In this document: piece by piece, positions 42,691 through 52,167 of the stretch
Numbering within the stretch: the first letter of the stretch is position 1
Layout of the letters: each line of letters begins with the position of its first letter
Assembly: GCA_016933175.1 (NCBI GenBank)
Contig: JAFGBK010000054.1
Coordinates: forward strand, 1 to 63,500
Source of the DNA: Candidatus Krumholzibacteriota bacterium
GTDB taxonomy: Bacteria; Krumholzibacteriota; Krumholzibacteriia; JACNKJ01
Length of the DNA: 63,500 nt
Direction of reading: 5' to 3'
The notes under the pieces: generated by a model
The model's database searches: none
What the model saw: only the letters and a program-made list of their open reading frames with translations
What the model was told of the DNA's origin: nothing
Position numbers and translations under genes: made by a program

Positions 42691-43441
42691 GGATGACCTC
42701 CTGGGCCAGTTGGATGTAGCTCTGGGCGCCGGACGACTCGAGATCGTAGAGCATCACCGGCTTGCCGAAGGACGGCGACTCCGAGAGCTTGACGTTGCGA
42801 GGTATGACCGTGCGGTAGACGCGGTCCTCGAAGTGGCTGATGGCCTCCTGGGCCACTTGTCGGGAGAGATTGAGGCGGCGGTCGTACATGGTGAGCAGGA
42901 TCCCCTCGATGTGCAGGTCCCGATTGAGCCCCTGCTGTATGCGGGTGACCGTGCTCAGGAGCTGGCTCAGCCCCTCGAGGGCATAGTACTCGCACTGGAT
43001 GGGGATCAGTACCGAGCGGGCCGCCGTCAGGATGTTCACCGTCAGCTGGCCCAGGCTCGGCGGGCTGTCGATGAAGACGAAGTCATAGGCGCCGTCGAGA
43101 CCGGCGAGGGCCCGTTGCAGGAAGTAGGCGCGGTCCGGACGGCCCACCAGCTCCGCCTCGAGACCGCTGAGGCGATGCGCCGAGGGCAGAAGGCTCAAGC
43201 CGCTGGCCTGGGTCTCCAGGATGACTTCATCGAGCCCCGCCTGGCCGATGAGCAGCTCGTAGGCGGTGGCCGACCGGGCCTGCGGATCCACGCCCAGCCC
43301 GCTGGTGGCGTTGGCCTGCGGATCCATGTCCACGAGCAGGACCCGCCGGCCAGCGGCTGCCACGCTGGCGCTGAGGTTGACCGCCGTCGTGGTCTTTCCG
43401 ACTCCGCCCTTCTGGTTGGCGATGGCGATGATGCGCGACAC
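42659..43441 (-). CDS. parA: chromosome-partitioning ATPase ParA (Soj)
   Basis: ParA binds DNA non-specifically as an ATP dimer and pulls ParB-parS complexes. The 260-residue chromosomal-type protein begins [16 protein letters not shown] (deviant Walker A, Lys near residue 11), then D-M-D-P-Q-A-N-A-T and F-I-D-S-P-P-S-L-G. No N-terminal DNA-binding extension, so it is not a plasmid type. GTG start with GGAG seven bases upstream. Four parS-like sites lie within 200 bases of it. Confidence 0.96.
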   Translation of the reverse strand: MSRIIAIANQKGGVGKTTTAVNLSASVAAAGRRVLLVDMDPQANATSGLGVDPQARSATAYELLIGQAGLDEVILETQASGLSLLPSAHRLSGLEAELVGRPDRAYFLQRALAGLDGAYDFVFIDSPPSLGQLTVNILTAARSVLIPIQCEYYALEGLSQLLSTVTRIQQGLNRDLHIEGILLTMYDRRLNLSRQVAQEAISHFEDRVYRTVIPRNVKLSESPSFGKPVMLYDLESSGAQSYIQLAQEVIHAEKGVGQGA

Positions 43442-43517
43442 GTGCAATCTCCTTCGATGGAAGGAATCCGGGGAGGTCGTCCCCTGTGTATCGCCTGGAC
43501 CGGGTCGTGTCAATCGA

Positions 43518-43533
43518 TGTTTCACGTGAAACG
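43518..43533. other. parS site A
   Basis: TGTTTCACGTGAAACG, 15 of 16 with the palindromic parS consensus; 77 bases upstream of parA. Confidence 0.85.
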
Positions 43534-43554
43534 CTTGGCGGTAAAAACACGTGT

Positions 43555-43570
43555 GTTTTCACGTGGAACA
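43555..43570. other. parS-like site B
   Basis: GTTTTCACGTGGAACA, 13 of 16; centre 37 bases from site A. Confidence 0.6.
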
Positions 43571-43586
43571 TGCTTCGGGCTGGATG

Positions 43587-43602
43587 TGTTTCCCGTGAAA
43601 CA
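43587..43602. other. parS-like site C
   Basis: TGTTTCCCGTGAAACA, 15 of 16; the single change is in the CACGTG core. Centre 32 bases from site B. Confidence 0.65.
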
Positions 43603-43619
43603 TCGCATGAACGTTCTGG

Positions 43620-43635
43620 CGTTTCCCGTGAAACG
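43620..43635. other. parS-like site D
   Basis: CGTTTCCCGTGAAACG, 13 of 16 with the same core change as site C; centre 33 bases from C, about three helical turns. Confidence 0.55.
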
Positions 43636-43734
43636 TGGGCGATCTCGCGCGGTCCCACAGCCGACGGGGTGTGCTTCCCGCAAGCACCGGATGCGCGGCA
43701 CGGCGGCTCCGCCACGCCGTCCCGATTCTGGCGC

Positions 43735-44808
43735 TCAGGTTTGCAGTTGCAGGAGGTATTGCATCCGGTCGGGAAACCGGAAGGCGAGGATGCCGGCGGG
43801 TTTCCAGCCGGCGCGGGACCAGCGCGCATGTTCGCGGCGCCATTCGGCGGCCAGGCCCGGCCCCTTGAAGAAGACGGCGCGATCAACACGGCCCGCCAGT
43901 CCCCGCAGCCAGCCAAGAGCACGGGCCGTGCCGCCCAGAGCCCGTGCCGCCAGGATGCCCCGCTCGATCAGCCCCTCGTCATCCAGAAAGGCCGCGAGCG
44001 CGGGATCCTCCAGGCGGCCGGCGAAGACATGGCAGTCCGGCAAGTCCATATCACGGACAAGATTCAGCAAAAAGGCGGCTTTTCTACCGCGCGATTCGAC
44101 CATGACCAGCGGCGGCGCCACGCCCGGCATGTAGCGGCGGGCCAACAGGAACGGCACCCCCGGCACGCCCGAGCCGCTGCCCGCGTCCAGCAGGAAAGGC
44201 GCCATGCGCTCGCGCCCGTCCGCCGCCATGCTGGCGCCTGCTTCGTCACCCCGTGTTCCACGTGAAACAGGCGGGAGCCGCTTGCCCGGATCGTTAATCG
44301 ATCCTGCCCGCAAGGTCGGATCCGGCTCGATCTCTTTTGTTCCACGTGAAACGGGCCAATGCTTGAAGCTCTGGGCGTGCGAAGCCGCGCCACTGTCTGT
44401 TCCACGTGAAACGCGATTCGTTTCATCGCCCTGTGCGACCCACGCCACTCCATCGCCCGTTTCACGTGAAACAAGATCCCAGGCCAGGGCCAGGGGAAGG
44501 GAGTCCAGGATGTTCTGGGCTATCTGCGCTCCCGGATCCCGTCGCGACACCAGATTGACACGCTGGTTCGCCTCCAGGACTCGCCGCGCGTAGTGCTCGA
44601 GCACATCGAAGAGGTCCGGCGGCAGCGCGGCCTCCACCGCCTCCGCGGGGAGCGGCTGCCAGGGAAGATCCTCCGCTGTTTCACGTGGAACGACGCCCAC
44701 GACGTTGTTCCCCTCATCCTCGAGCCATGCCAGGAGATGTCGGTGAGACTGCCGGGCCCGTTCCCAATCCCGGCGCAAGGACGTCGCATCCAGGGGATCC
44801 GCGCTCAC
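43735..44808 (-). CDS. rsmG: 16S rRNA (guanine527-N7)-methyltransferase with parS-bearing insertion
   Basis: RsmG (GidB) methylates G527 of 16S rRNA. The family is usually about 210-240 residues; this protein has 357. Residues about 60-110 ([16 protein letters not shown]) and about 203-357 ([13 protein letters not shown] for SAM) match RsmG. Residues about 111-202 are an extra hydrophilic segment placed between the N-terminal helices and the first strand of the SAM fold. It carries V-S-R-[GE]-T at 113, 133, 153 and 181; another copy (V-P-R-E-T) is at 40. Each is a parS site read in one frame. GTG overlaps the mnmG stop by four bases. Confidence 0.9.
   Translation of the reverse strand: MSADPLDATSLRRDWERARQSHRHLLAWLEDEGNNVVGVVPRETAEDLPWQPLPAEAVEAALPPDLFDVLEHYARRVLEANQRVNLVSRRDPGAQIAQNILDSLPLALAWDLVSRETGDGVAWVAQGDETNRVSRGTDSGAASHAQSFKHWPVSRGTKEIEPDPTLRAGSINDPGKRLPPVSRGTRGDEAGASMAADGRERMAPFLLDAGSGSGVPGVPFLLARRYMPGVAPPLVMVESRGRKAAFLLNLVRDMDLPDCHVFAGRLEDPALAAFLDDEGLIERGILAARALGGTARALGWLRGLAGRVDRAVFFKGPGLAAEWRREHARWSRAGWKPAGILAFRFPDRMQYLLQLQT
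44254..44269. other. parS site E, inside rsmG
   Basis: TGTTCCACGTGAAACA, a full match to the B. subtilis form (TGTTNCACGTGAAACA). Codes V-S-R-G-T at 181-185 of RsmG. Confidence 0.85.
44338..44353. other. parS site F, inside rsmG
   Basis: TGTTCCACGTGAAACG; last base differs from the B. subtilis form. Codes V-S-R-G-T at 153-157; 84 bases from site E. Confidence 0.8.
44398..44413. other. parS site G, inside rsmG
   Basis: TGTTCCACGTGAAACG, identical to site F; exactly 60 bases away. Codes V-S-R-G-T at 133-137. Confidence 0.8.
44458..44473. other. parS site H, inside rsmG
   Basis: CGTTTCACGTGAAACA, 15 of 16; exactly 60 bases from G. Codes V-S-R-E-T at 113-117. Confidence 0.8.
44677..44692. other. 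parS-like site I, in the 5' part of rsmG
   Basis: TGTTTCACGTGGAACG, 14 of 16; 219 bases from H. Codes V-P-R-E-T at 40-44. Confidence 0.7.
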
Positions 44809-46679
44809 GAGGCTCTCCGCCGGCGCCTCGCCTCCAGGTGCACCAGCAGCACGGACAGGTCGCTCATGCGGACGCCGGGCACGCGCCCGGCCTGGCCCAG
44901 GCTTCCGGGCCGCACCCGCTCCCAGCGCTCGCGGGCTTCGTTGCTGAGCCCCGGCACGTCAGCGTAATCGAGATCCTCGGGAATGCGGCGGGCCTCCTCA
45001 CGCCGGAAGCGCTCGGCCGAACGCTTCTCGCGTTCGATGTAACCCTCGTACTTGATGCGCGTTTCGAGCCGGCTCCGCTCCGCGGCGTCCATGGGCTCCA
45101 GCTCCGGCAGGTCTTCGGCGAGGTCGTCCAGAACGACGCCGGGCCTGCGGAGCACCTGCGCCGGCGCCGTACCCGGCGCCACCGGTCCCCCGGGAAGCCG
45201 GTCCGAAATCCGCCGCGCCACACCGGCATTGAGGCCCAGACACCAGAGGCGGGTCAGGTTGCGCTCGGTCCGGTCCCTGGATTCTCGAAAGCGGCGCCAC
45301 GCGCCCTCGGGCACCAAGCCCAGTTCCCATCCTCTGCCCAGGAGCCGCTCGTCGGCGTTGTCGTAACGGAGCAGGAGGCGGAACTCCGCGCGGGACGTGA
45401 ACATGCGGTACGGTTCGTCGGCCCCGCGTGTGACCAGGTCGTCCACCATGACGCCAAGGTAGGCCTCATCGCGGCGTGGAACCCAGGCCTCGCGGTCCTC
45501 CAGGAACCGCATGGCGTTGATGCCCGCCAGCAGACCCTGGGCGGCGGCCTCCTCGTAACCGCTGGTGCCGTTCACCTGGCCGGCCAGGAAGAGCCCCGTC
45601 ACGGCCCGCGTTTCCAGAGAGGGCTTCAACTGCCGCGGATCGACGGCGTCGTACTCCACGGCATAGCCCGGGCGCAGCATCTCGGCTTCCTCGAGGCCGG
45701 GAATGGCGCACAGCATGGAAAGCTGAACATCCTCGGGCAGGCTGGTGGCCAGGCCATTGACGTAGATCACTTGGCTGTCCCGACCCTCGGGCTCCAGGAA
45801 GAGGGTGTGCCGCTCCCGGCCGGCGAATCGCTGCACCTTGTCCTCGATCGAGGGACAGTAGCGCGGCCCGATGCCCGCAATGCTGCCGTTGAACAAGGGG
45901 CTGCGGTCCAGGCTGCCGCGGATGAGATCGTGGACACGGGGATTCGTGTAGGTGATGTGACAGTCCACCTGATCCCGCTCGATGCTGTCCGAGAAGTGCG
46001 AGAAGGGAACGGGACGCGCATCGCCCGGCTGCCGCTCGCAGCGCGCCGTGTCGATGCTGTCCCGGTGGAGTCTGGGCGGCGTACCGGTCTTCAGGCGCCG
46101 CTGCCGCAGGCCCAGCGAGCGCAGGCTCGCCGCGAGGCGGTCCGCGCTGCGGTCTCCCCAGCGCCCGCCGCGTGTCTGGCGCGCGCCCGTATGCATGAGA
46201 CCCTCCAGGAAGGTTCCCGTGGTGAGCACCAGGGCGCGACACGCTAGCTCGCGGCCGTCCGCGAGGCGCAGCCCGGCCAGGCGGCCTCCTTCCGTCAGGA
46301 TCTCGGCGGCCTCGCCCTCGATCACCGTCAGGCCCGCCTGGGAAAGAAGCTTGTCCCGCATGCCTTCGCGGTAGCGCTGCTTGTCGGCCTGGGCGCGCGG
46401 CGCGCGCACGGCCGGTCCCTTGCGCGTGTTGAGCAGGCGGAACTGGATCCCGTGCTCATCGATGTGCCGCCCCATCTCGCCGCCCAGGGCATCCAGCTCG
46501 CGCACCAGGTGACCCTTGCCCAGCCCGCCCACGGCCGGGTTGCAGCTCATGCGCGCCGCGTTCTCCACCGAGAAAGTGATGACTGATGTCGCAAAGCCGC
46601 GCCTGGCGCAGGCCAGGGCGGCCTCGCAGCCGGCGTGGCCGGCGCCGATGACCAGGATGTCGTAGCGGGTGCCGATCAT
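44805..46679 (-). CDS. mnmG: tRNA uridine-5-carboxymethylaminomethyl modification enzyme MnmG
   Basis: MnmG (GidA) works with MnmE to place cmnm5 at U34 of several tRNAs. The 624-residue protein is of standard length, with the FAD motif [22 protein letters not shown], the catalytic-region [11 protein letters not shown] and the C-terminal [11 protein letters not shown] tRNA/MnmE-binding part. ATG 46679 follows a short AT-rich stretch with no clear ribosome site, 11 bases after mnmE, so coupling is likely. Confidence 0.96.
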   Translation of the reverse strand: MIGTRYDILVIGAGHAGCEAALACARRGFATSVITFSVENAARMSCNPAVGGLGKGHLVRELDALGGEMGRHIDEHGIQFRLLNTRKGPAVRAPRAQADKQRYREGMRDKLLSQAGLTVIEGEAAEILTEGGRLAGLRLADGRELACRALVLTTGTFLEGLMHTGARQTRGGRWGDRSADRLAASLRSLGLRQRRLKTGTPPRLHRDSIDTARCERQPGDARPVPFSHFSDSIERDQVDCHITYTNPRVHDLIRGSLDRSPLFNGSIAGIGPRYCPSIEDKVQRFAGRERHTLFLEPEGRDSQVIYVNGLATSLPEDVQLSMLCAIPGLEEAEMLRPGYAVEYDAVDPRQLKPSLETRAVTGLFLAGQVNGTSGYEEAAAQGLLAGINAMRFLEDREAWVPRRDEAYLGVMVDDLVTRGADEPYRMFTSRAEFRLLLRYDNADERLLGRGWELGLVPEGAWRRFRESRDRTERNLTRLWCLGLNAGVARRISDRLPGGPVAPGTAPAQVLRRPGVVLDDLAEDLPELEPMDAAERSRLETRIKYEGYIEREKRSAERFRREEARRIPEDLDYADVPGLSNEARERWERVRPGSLGQAGRVPGVRMSDLSVLLVHLEARRRRRAS

Positions 46680-46690
46680 GTTATTATAAC

Positions 46691-48082
46691 TTATTTGCCT
46701 ATGCAGAAGTTCGCGAAGATTTCCTCCAAAACCTTCTCGCCGACGCGGTCTCCGGTCAGCTCCTCCAGCTCTGCCAGGGCGTCGCGAAGGTGACGGGCCA
46801 GCAGCTCGTCCTCCAGCGACGCCACGCGCTCCCGGTCCAGGAGCGCCAGGTCGTGTTGCAGGGCGGCCAGTCGCGCTTCCTGGCGCCGGTTGACGGCCAC
46901 CGTCGCGGCCAGGGCCGCCTGGCCGGCGCCGCCCGTGGCCAGATCGAACAGCGCGTCCCGCAGGTCGTCCAGGCCGGTGCCCTCGCGGGCCGAGACGGCA
47001 AGGGCCCGCACGCCGCGGGGCAGGAAGGGGTCGGCCCGGCGACGGTCGAAGCCGGCCAGGTCGCGCTTGTTGATGACGACGAGGTCCCGTTCGGCGTCCA
47101 GCTCCGCCAGGCGGCGCCGCTCGGAATCGCGAAGGGGGCGGGCGCCGTCCAGGATCCAGACGCCGAGCGTGGCCTCGCGCAGGGCCGCTTCCGTGCGATC
47201 GGTTCCCAGACGCTCGGCTTCGTTCCCGATCTCGCCGGCGGCGCGCAGGCCCGCCGTGTCCTGCAGGCGGAAGACAAGCCCCCGGTGCACCCATGCCTCC
47301 TCCAGCAGGTCGCGGGTGGTGCCGGGCGCCTCGGTGACGATGGCCCGATCCTGCTCCAGCAGGGCGTTGAAGAGCGAGCTCTTTCCCACGTTCGGCGCGC
47401 CGGCCAGCACGGCTCGCGCGCCCTCTCGCAGGAGGCGACCCTCGCGGGCACCGGCCAGCAGCGTTGTCACCTCGTTACGCAGGGCCGCCAGGCGTCCATG
47501 CAGGTCCTCGCGGGAAACAGGCTCGATGTCCTCCTCGGCGAAGTCGATGCCCAGCTCCAGATCGCGCAGCAGCGCCAGGAGCTCCTCGCGCAGGGGACGC
47601 AGGCGGTCGCTGAGGCCGCCCGCGAGGTGGGACAGGGCCAGGGCGCGCGCGGCCTCGCTGCGGCTTTGGATCAGCTCGGCGACGGCCTCGGCCTGCACCA
47701 GGTCCAGGCGGCCCGACAGGAAGGCACGGTAGGTGAACTCTCCCGGTGCCGCGTGCCGCACGCCCAGCCCGGCGAGGGCGCCGAGCAGGGCCCGCACCGT
47801 TTCGGGACCCCCATGGGCGCTGATCTCCACGAGATCCTCTCCGGTGTAGCTGTGCGGGCCCGGCATCCAGACCGCCAGGACCTCGTCGAGGGCCCCGCTC
47901 CCGGGCTCGCGAAGATGGAGGTAGTGGAGGTGGCGCGGCATCAGGCGGGGCGTCCGCCCGCGTCCGTCGATGAGGGCTTCCAGGGCGGCCCGGGCGCCGG
48001 GGCCGCTGACGCGCACTACGGCCAGCGCTCCCTCGCCGGGCGGCGTCGCCAGGGCGGCGATGGTCTCATCGGGACGATGCAT
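46691..48082 (-). CDS. mnmE: tRNA modification GTPase MnmE
   Basis: The GTPase partner of MnmG. The 463-residue protein has the N-terminal folate-binding-like domain (about 1-120), a helical domain split around a G domain with [17 protein letters not shown] and N-K-R-D, and the invariant C-terminal F-C-I-G-K whose cysteine is essential. All expected motifs are intact. Placed between jag and mnmG, the common order near the origin. Confidence 0.96.
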   Translation of the reverse strand: MHRPDETIAALATPPGEGALAVVRVSGPGARAALEALIDGRGRTPRLMPRHLHYLHLREPGSGALDEVLAVWMPGPHSYTGEDLVEISAHGGPETVRALLGALAGLGVRHAAPGEFTYRAFLSGRLDLVQAEAVAELIQSRSEAARALALSHLAGGLSDRLRPLREELLALLRDLELGIDFAEEDIEPVSREDLHGRLAALRNEVTTLLAGAREGRLLREGARAVLAGAPNVGKSSLFNALLEQDRAIVTEAPGTTRDLLEEAWVHRGLVFRLQDTAGLRAAGEIGNEAERLGTDRTEAALREATLGVWILDGARPLRDSERRRLAELDAERDLVVINKRDLAGFDRRRADPFLPRGVRALAVSAREGTGLDDLRDALFDLATGGAGQAALAATVAVNRRQEARLAALQHDLALLDRERVASLEDELLARHLRDALAELEELTGDRVGEKVLEEIFANFCIGK

Positions 48083-48138
48083 GGGGCACCCCCCGGCTCG
48101 GGGCGCGCCCGCCCGCCGCCTCCCGACGGCGACCCGAC

Positions 48139-49521
48139 CTAGCGGCGCCGCGGACGGCGGCGCGAGGTCGTGGCGGGCTTGTCCGACGCGTTATCGCCAA
48201 TCTTGAGCACCTGTCGGGCCAGGTCGCGGGAGAAGGGCTTCTCCGTGGAGTCGTCCGACACCTCGGGAACCTCCGTCAGGCTGACGGCGGCCGGCTCCTC
48301 GCGCCCGGAATCCTCGTAGGGATGATCGTCGCGGTGGCGCCCGTCGCGGCGGTGATCGTCGCGGCGGCTCCCGCCGCGACGGCGGTCGTCGCCTCGATGC
48401 TCGTCGTGCGGGCGCTCGGTCCGGGGCCGTTCGCCGGACCGCCTCTCGTCGCGATGATGCTCGCCTCGCGGGCTGTCGGCCTGCGGCCGTTCACCGGACC
48501 GCCTCTCGTCTCGGCGGGACTCTTCCGGCCGGTGCTCACGGGAGCGGCGCCGGTCGTCGCGGCGGGGTTCGCGCTGGCGCCGCGCGACCGTGGCGGCTGC
48601 GCTGACGTCGCCACTGCGGGGACGCTCTTCGCCGCGGTCGCCCGTCGCCACCTCCGGCGGGGTTTCCATTGCCGGAGGCCGCTCCTGGCTTCGCCTCCCA
48701 GCGACGCTCGGTCTGTCGTCGTCCCGGCTCGGGCGGCGGCGCGGTTGACGGCGCGGCCGCTCTTCGTCCGGTCGGCGCCGACCGTCGCCGTCCTCGTCGC
48801 CCGTCAGGCGCGAGGGGCGGAAGCCGGGATCGGGAACGCCGTCGTAGGCGCTGGCGGGTTCGGACTCGTAGTCCCCCTCGTGGAAATCCGCGATGGCGGC
48901 TTTGCCCTCGGGGGCCACCACCACTCGCCGGCGGGGACCGCCGCCGATGGTGTAGGTGCGCAGGCCCTCCTCGTCGGCCAGCACCAAGTGGACCACGCGG
49001 CGGTCCTGGGCGCTCATGGGCTCCATGGTGACGCTGCGCCCGGTCTCGCGGGCCTGCTCCACGGCCTCGCGCGCCCGGTCGCGCAGTCGCTCCTCGCGCC
49101 GCTCGCGGTAATCGCCCACATCGATGTTGACGACGACGTTTCGCCCCTCGCGGGCCGCGACGACGCGCTGCGTCAGGTGGCGGATGGCATCCAGGGTCTG
49201 TCCGCGCCGGCCGATGAGCATGCCGTCGTCCCGCGGGGAGATGATGCGCAGGCGGAGGCCGTCCTCCTCCTGCCGGGACTCCAGCTGGAAGTCCACGCCC
49301 AAAATCTCCAGCAGGTCGCGCAGCACGACTGCCGGATCGCCGCCGCCCTCGCCGAGGGCCATGACGCGCACGCGGAACGGGCGTCCGCCCATGCCCAGGA
49401 AGCCCCGCGTGCCTTCCTCGAGAACCTCCACCTTCGCCTGGGAACGCTGCAGGCCCAGCTCGCCCAGGGCCTGCTCGACGGCCTCTTCCTTGGTTCGTCC
49501 ACTCGCTTCGATGCTTTTCAT
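48139..49521 (-). CDS. jag: Jag/KhpB RNA-binding protein with long charged tail
   Basis: KhpB (Jag) is an RNA-binding protein linked to YidC and, in firmicutes, to cell elongation. Residues about 1-50 form Jag-N (S-G-R-T-K-E-E-A-V), about 60-145 a KH domain with I-G-R-R-G-Q-T-L-D-A-I, and about 150-210 an R3H domain (M-S-A-Q-D-R-R-V-V-H). Family members end near residue 210-300; here some 230 more residues follow, almost all Arg, Asp, Glu, Ser and Gly with imperfect R-R-D-E-R-R-S-G-E-R-P repeats, then a short ordered-looking end. The tail should be disordered. ATG 49521 preferred over GTG 49530. Confidence 0.92.
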   Translation of the reverse strand: MKSIEASGRTKEEAVEQALGELGLQRSQAKVEVLEEGTRGFLGMGGRPFRVRVMALGEGGGDPAVVLRDLLEILGVDFQLESRQEEDGLRLRIISPRDDGMLIGRRGQTLDAIRHLTQRVVAAREGRNVVVNIDVGDYRERREERLRDRAREAVEQARETGRSVTMEPMSAQDRRVVHLVLADEEGLRTYTIGGGPRRRVVVAPEGKAAIADFHEGDYESEPASAYDGVPDPGFRPSRLTGDEDGDGRRRPDEERPRRQPRRRPSRDDDRPSVAGRRSQERPPAMETPPEVATGDRGEERPRSGDVSAAATVARRQREPRRDDRRRSREHRPEESRRDERRSGERPQADSPRGEHHRDERRSGERPRTERPHDEHRGDDRRRGGSRRDDHRRDGRHRDDHPYEDSGREEPAAVSLTEVPEVSDDSTEKPFSRDLARQVLKIGDNASDKPATTSRRRPRRR

Positions 49522-49531
49522 TCTGTTCACC

Positions 49532-51328
49532 TCACGCTTTGGCCTTGGCGGTCACGACGCCTGGGGATTCGTCCAGTCCCTTGTGGATGAAGTACTGCTG
49601 CGCGGCGGTAAGGATGTTGTTGACCAGCCAGTACAGCACCAGTCCGGAGGGCATGCGGTAGAAGATGAAGGTCATGAAGATGGGCATGATCTTGTTCATG
49701 GCGGCCATTTGGCCGGGCTGGCCCATGCCGCCGTTGCCCATTCCCGTCCCGCCCATCTTCTGCTGGATCCACATCGAGACGCCCATGAGGATGGGCAGGA
49801 CGCTGATGGCGTTGTCGATGAATCCCCCCAGAATGGGGATTGTGAACGGTAGCCGGTAGGCGACGTCCATGGTGGACAGGTCGTCGATCCACCACACGAA
49901 GCCGGCGCCGCGCAGCTCGACCGCGCCGCGCAGGACGCGATAGAGGGCGAAGAAGACCGGCATCTGCAACAGCAGCGGCAGGCAGCCTCCGAGAGGGTTG
50001 ACCCCGTGCTTCTTGTACAGCTCCATGGTGGCCTTCTGGAGCTGCTCCTTGTTGTTCTTGTACTTCTCCTGAAGGGCCTTGATCTCCGGCTGGATCCGCT
50101 GCATGTCCTTCATGGACTTGAAGCTCTTGTGGGTCAGCCGATAGAAGAGGAACTTCGTGAGGACGGACAGCAGGATGATGATCAGGCCGTAGTTGGGAAT
50201 GAAGCGGCCCAGGAAGTCCATGAGCCACTTGATGGCCAGGCTGATGGGACGTATCAGCCGCCCCATGTCCACCATGTGCTCGAGGCCGCGCCCGTAGGCC
50301 TTCAGGTCGTTGAACAGCAGGGGCCCGGCGTAGACGTGAAAGTCCTCGTCGTACCGTACGCGGCCGCCGCGCAGGGGATAGTCGACCCGGAAGCCCAGGT
50401 ACTTGTCCTCGCTGTCACCGACGAGGGTGGCGACGCCACTCTGGACGTTAACCGGCACCAGGGCCGCCATGAAGTACTTGCTATGGGTGCCCACCCACTG
50501 GACCGTGCCCTCCTCGGAGCGCTCGCCCCGCTCGGCCAGGCCCCGGGCGCCCTTGAAATTGCGCAGGGAACGCTTCTGCTCGCTGTCGCCCACCAGGAAG
50601 ACGTTCTTGAAGGAGTTGTAATCGTCCTTGAGGTTCCGCTCCGTGCTCCGTATGCCCCGCGTCCACTCGATGCCCACGCCGCGGGCGCCACCGAGGCCGC
50701 CCGCGAACTCGCCGCCCACGGAGAGCAGGAACTCGTAGCGATCGCCGTAGAAGGTGAAGGCCTTGCGCAGCTCGCCGCCCCGGCCGTCGCTGGATCGGAA
50801 CAGGATGGTGCGCTCTTCGCCCGGCGCCAGCACCACGCTGTCGATGCCCGCGGGCAGATCCAGGGCGAAGTCCCAGCCGCCGCTGTCCTCCGTTCCCGAC
50901 GGCAGCTCAACGTCCACGGCGAGGACGGCGGCGCGCTCCTCGTCGGCCAGGGGGCCGATGAGCTCCACGTGCTCGCTGCCCACGCCGGCGAACTCCAGCA
51001 GCGCGATGCTCGTCATGGCGGCGCCGCGGCTGTCGAGGACGTAGCGCGCCCGGTTCGTCCTCACCACGAGCTCCCGATGGGGAGCGGCGGCCATGACCGG
51101 GGCCTGGCCGCCGGCCGGTTCGGCGGGAGTGGTGGGGGCGGCGGCCTCTGTCGCGGGAACCACCGGCTCGACCGCTTCGTCGAAGGCGCCCGCGGCAACC
51201 AGCGCCGAGTCCGCACCCGTGGTGGGGACGGGCGCCGGGCGCTCCGGCCGCATCCTGTCCATGACGATGAAGTAGCCGATGAGGAGCAGGAAGATCAGCC
51301 CGAAGGCGATCCTGGTCTGTCGATCCAT
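49532..51328 (-). CDS. yidC: membrane protein insertase YidC
   Basis: YidC inserts proteins into the inner membrane, alone or with SecYEG. The 598-residue Gram-negative type has one N-terminal helix (about 8-24), a Pro/Ala linker, a large periplasmic beta domain (about 75-330) and five C-terminal segments with the conserved hydrophilic groove region (K-W-L-M-D-F-L-G, G-G-C-L-P-L-L-L-Q-M-P-V). ATG 51328 has GAGGG upstream; ATG 51334 is an alternative adding two residues. Confidence 0.96.
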   Translation of the reverse strand: MDRQTRIAFGLIFLLLIGYFIVMDRMRPERPAPVPTTGADSALVAAGAFDEAVEPVVPATEAAAPTTPAEPAGGQAPVMAAAPHRELVVRTNRARYVLDSRGAAMTSIALLEFAGVGSEHVELIGPLADEERAAVLAVDVELPSGTEDSGGWDFALDLPAGIDSVVLAPGEERTILFRSSDGRGGELRKAFTFYGDRYEFLLSVGGEFAGGLGGARGVGIEWTRGIRSTERNLKDDYNSFKNVFLVGDSEQKRSLRNFKGARGLAERGERSEEGTVQWVGTHSKYFMAALVPVNVQSGVATLVGDSEDKYLGFRVDYPLRGGRVRYDEDFHVYAGPLLFNDLKAYGRGLEHMVDMGRLIRPISLAIKWLMDFLGRFIPNYGLIIILLSVLTKFLFYRLTHKSFKSMKDMQRIQPEIKALQEKYKNNKEQLQKATMELYKKHGVNPLGGCLPLLLQMPVFFALYRVLRGAVELRGAGFVWWIDDLSTMDVAYRLPFTIPILGGFIDNAISVLPILMGVSMWIQQKMGGTGMGNGGMGQPGQMAAMNKIMPIFMTFIFYRMPSGLVLYWLVNNILTAAQQYFIHKGLDESPGVVTAKAKA

Positions 51329-51373
51329 GTGCATCCCTCTCGCGGAGAGAACCTGCCCGGTCGCGCCGCCCTG

Positions 51374-51586
51374 TCAGGGCACGGGGTCGTGGCCTCCGGG
51401 ATGGAAGGGGTGGCAGCGAGCCACACGCCTCACGGCCAGCGCGGTTCCCTCGAGCAGACCATGCCGCCGCAGAGCTTCTTCCGCGTAGGCGGAGCAGCTC
51501 GGGCTGAAGCGACAGGCATCGGGCAGGATGGGCGAGAGGAATTTGCGGTAAGCTCGTATCAGAGCAAGCAGGAGCCTAACTAACAT
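51374..51586 (-). CDS. yidD: membrane protein insertion efficiency factor YidD
   Basis: A 70-residue protein with Y-R-K-F-L-S-P-I-L, the cysteines in C-R-F-S-P-S-C-S-A-Y-A and the terminal H-P-F-H-P-G-G-H-D-P-V-P. YidD lies at the inner membrane and aids YidC. It begins inside the 3' end of rnpA (11-base overlap), the usual arrangement. Confidence 0.94.
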   Translation of the reverse strand: MLVRLLLALIRAYRKFLSPILPDACRFSPSCSAYAEEALRRHGLLEGTALAVRRVARCHPFHPGGHDPVP

Positions 51587-51956
51587 TTCCGTCCCGACGC
51601 ATCTCGGCGTCCGATAGGAGGTCCAACCGGGTCAGCAGTTTCCCAAGTTCACCAGCGACGTGGTCCATCTTCTTGTCGCGGATACCGGCGCGGGCCACGA
51701 GAACGTAGGCCCCGTCTTTCATCAGCCGGCCCGCATGGGCTCGAAACGCTTCCCTCAGCAGTCTCTTGGCTCGGTTTCTCGTCACCGCCTTGCCGATCTT
51801 CCGGCTGGCAACCACGGCGAGGGTCTTTCCCTCGTCGCGCGGCTGGAAGAAGAGGACGAGGAGCGTGCCGACGGCCTTGGCTCCGTCCCTGTAGATGGTC
51901 GGAAATTCCCGGGAGGGAATGCGGCCCGGCCTCCCGGAACCAGCGCTGGTTGCCAT
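51576..51956 (-). CDS. rnpA: ribonuclease P protein component
   Basis: The protein subunit of RNase P, which matures tRNA 5' ends. The 126-residue product has T-L-A-V-V-A-S-R-K-I-G-K-A-V-T-R-N-R-A-K-R-L-L-R-E, the RNR signature (only short parts needed), and R-A-G-I-R-D-K-K. ATG 51956 gives a normal N-terminus; no good ribosome site precedes it, so translation is probably coupled to rpmH 19 bases upstream. Confidence 0.94.
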   Translation of the reverse strand: MATSAGSGRPGRIPSREFPTIYRDGAKAVGTLLVLFFQPRDEGKTLAVVASRKIGKAVTRNRAKRLLREAFRAHAGRLMKDGAYVLVARAGIRDKKMDHVAGELGKLLTRLDLLSDAEMRRDGNVS

Positions 51957-51975
51957 GTGAAAGAAGGTCACGGAA

Positions 51976-52110
51976 TCAGGCGGACAGTCTCTTGCGCCCC
52001 TTGGCGCGGCGGGCGTTGATAACGGCACGCCCCGCCTTCGTGCTCATCCGCTTGCGGAAGCCGTGCTTCCGCTTGCGCTTGAGGTTACTGGGCTGGAAGG
52101 TCCTTTTCAA
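51976..52110 (-). CDS. rpmH: 50S ribosomal protein L34, TTG start
   Basis: L34 is 44 residues: [15 protein letters not shown], then [12 protein letters not shown], a full match to the family. The start codon is TTG at 52110, fixed by AGGAGG six bases upstream and by the invariant K-R-T-F-Q-P. First gene of the long minus-strand operon leading away from oriC. Confidence 0.96.
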   Translation of the reverse strand: MKRTFQPSNLKRKRKHGFRKRMSTKAGRAVINARRAKGRKRLSA

Positions 52111-52138
52111 GGCTAACCTCCTAAATACAAAGACAGTT

Positions 52139-52167
52139 AAGGTAAAGGGGCAATCCCTGCAAGTCAA
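52139..52167 (-). promoter_or_regulatory. promoter for rpmH
   Basis: On the minus strand TTGACT, 17 bases and TACCTT. Start near 52132 gives a leader of about 22 bases. Confidence 0.55.

Noticed and set aside
43696-43723. GC hairpin just after rsmG as a terminator
   Set aside because: Stem is irregular with no U tract, and it lies among the parS sites where parA transcription probably continues.
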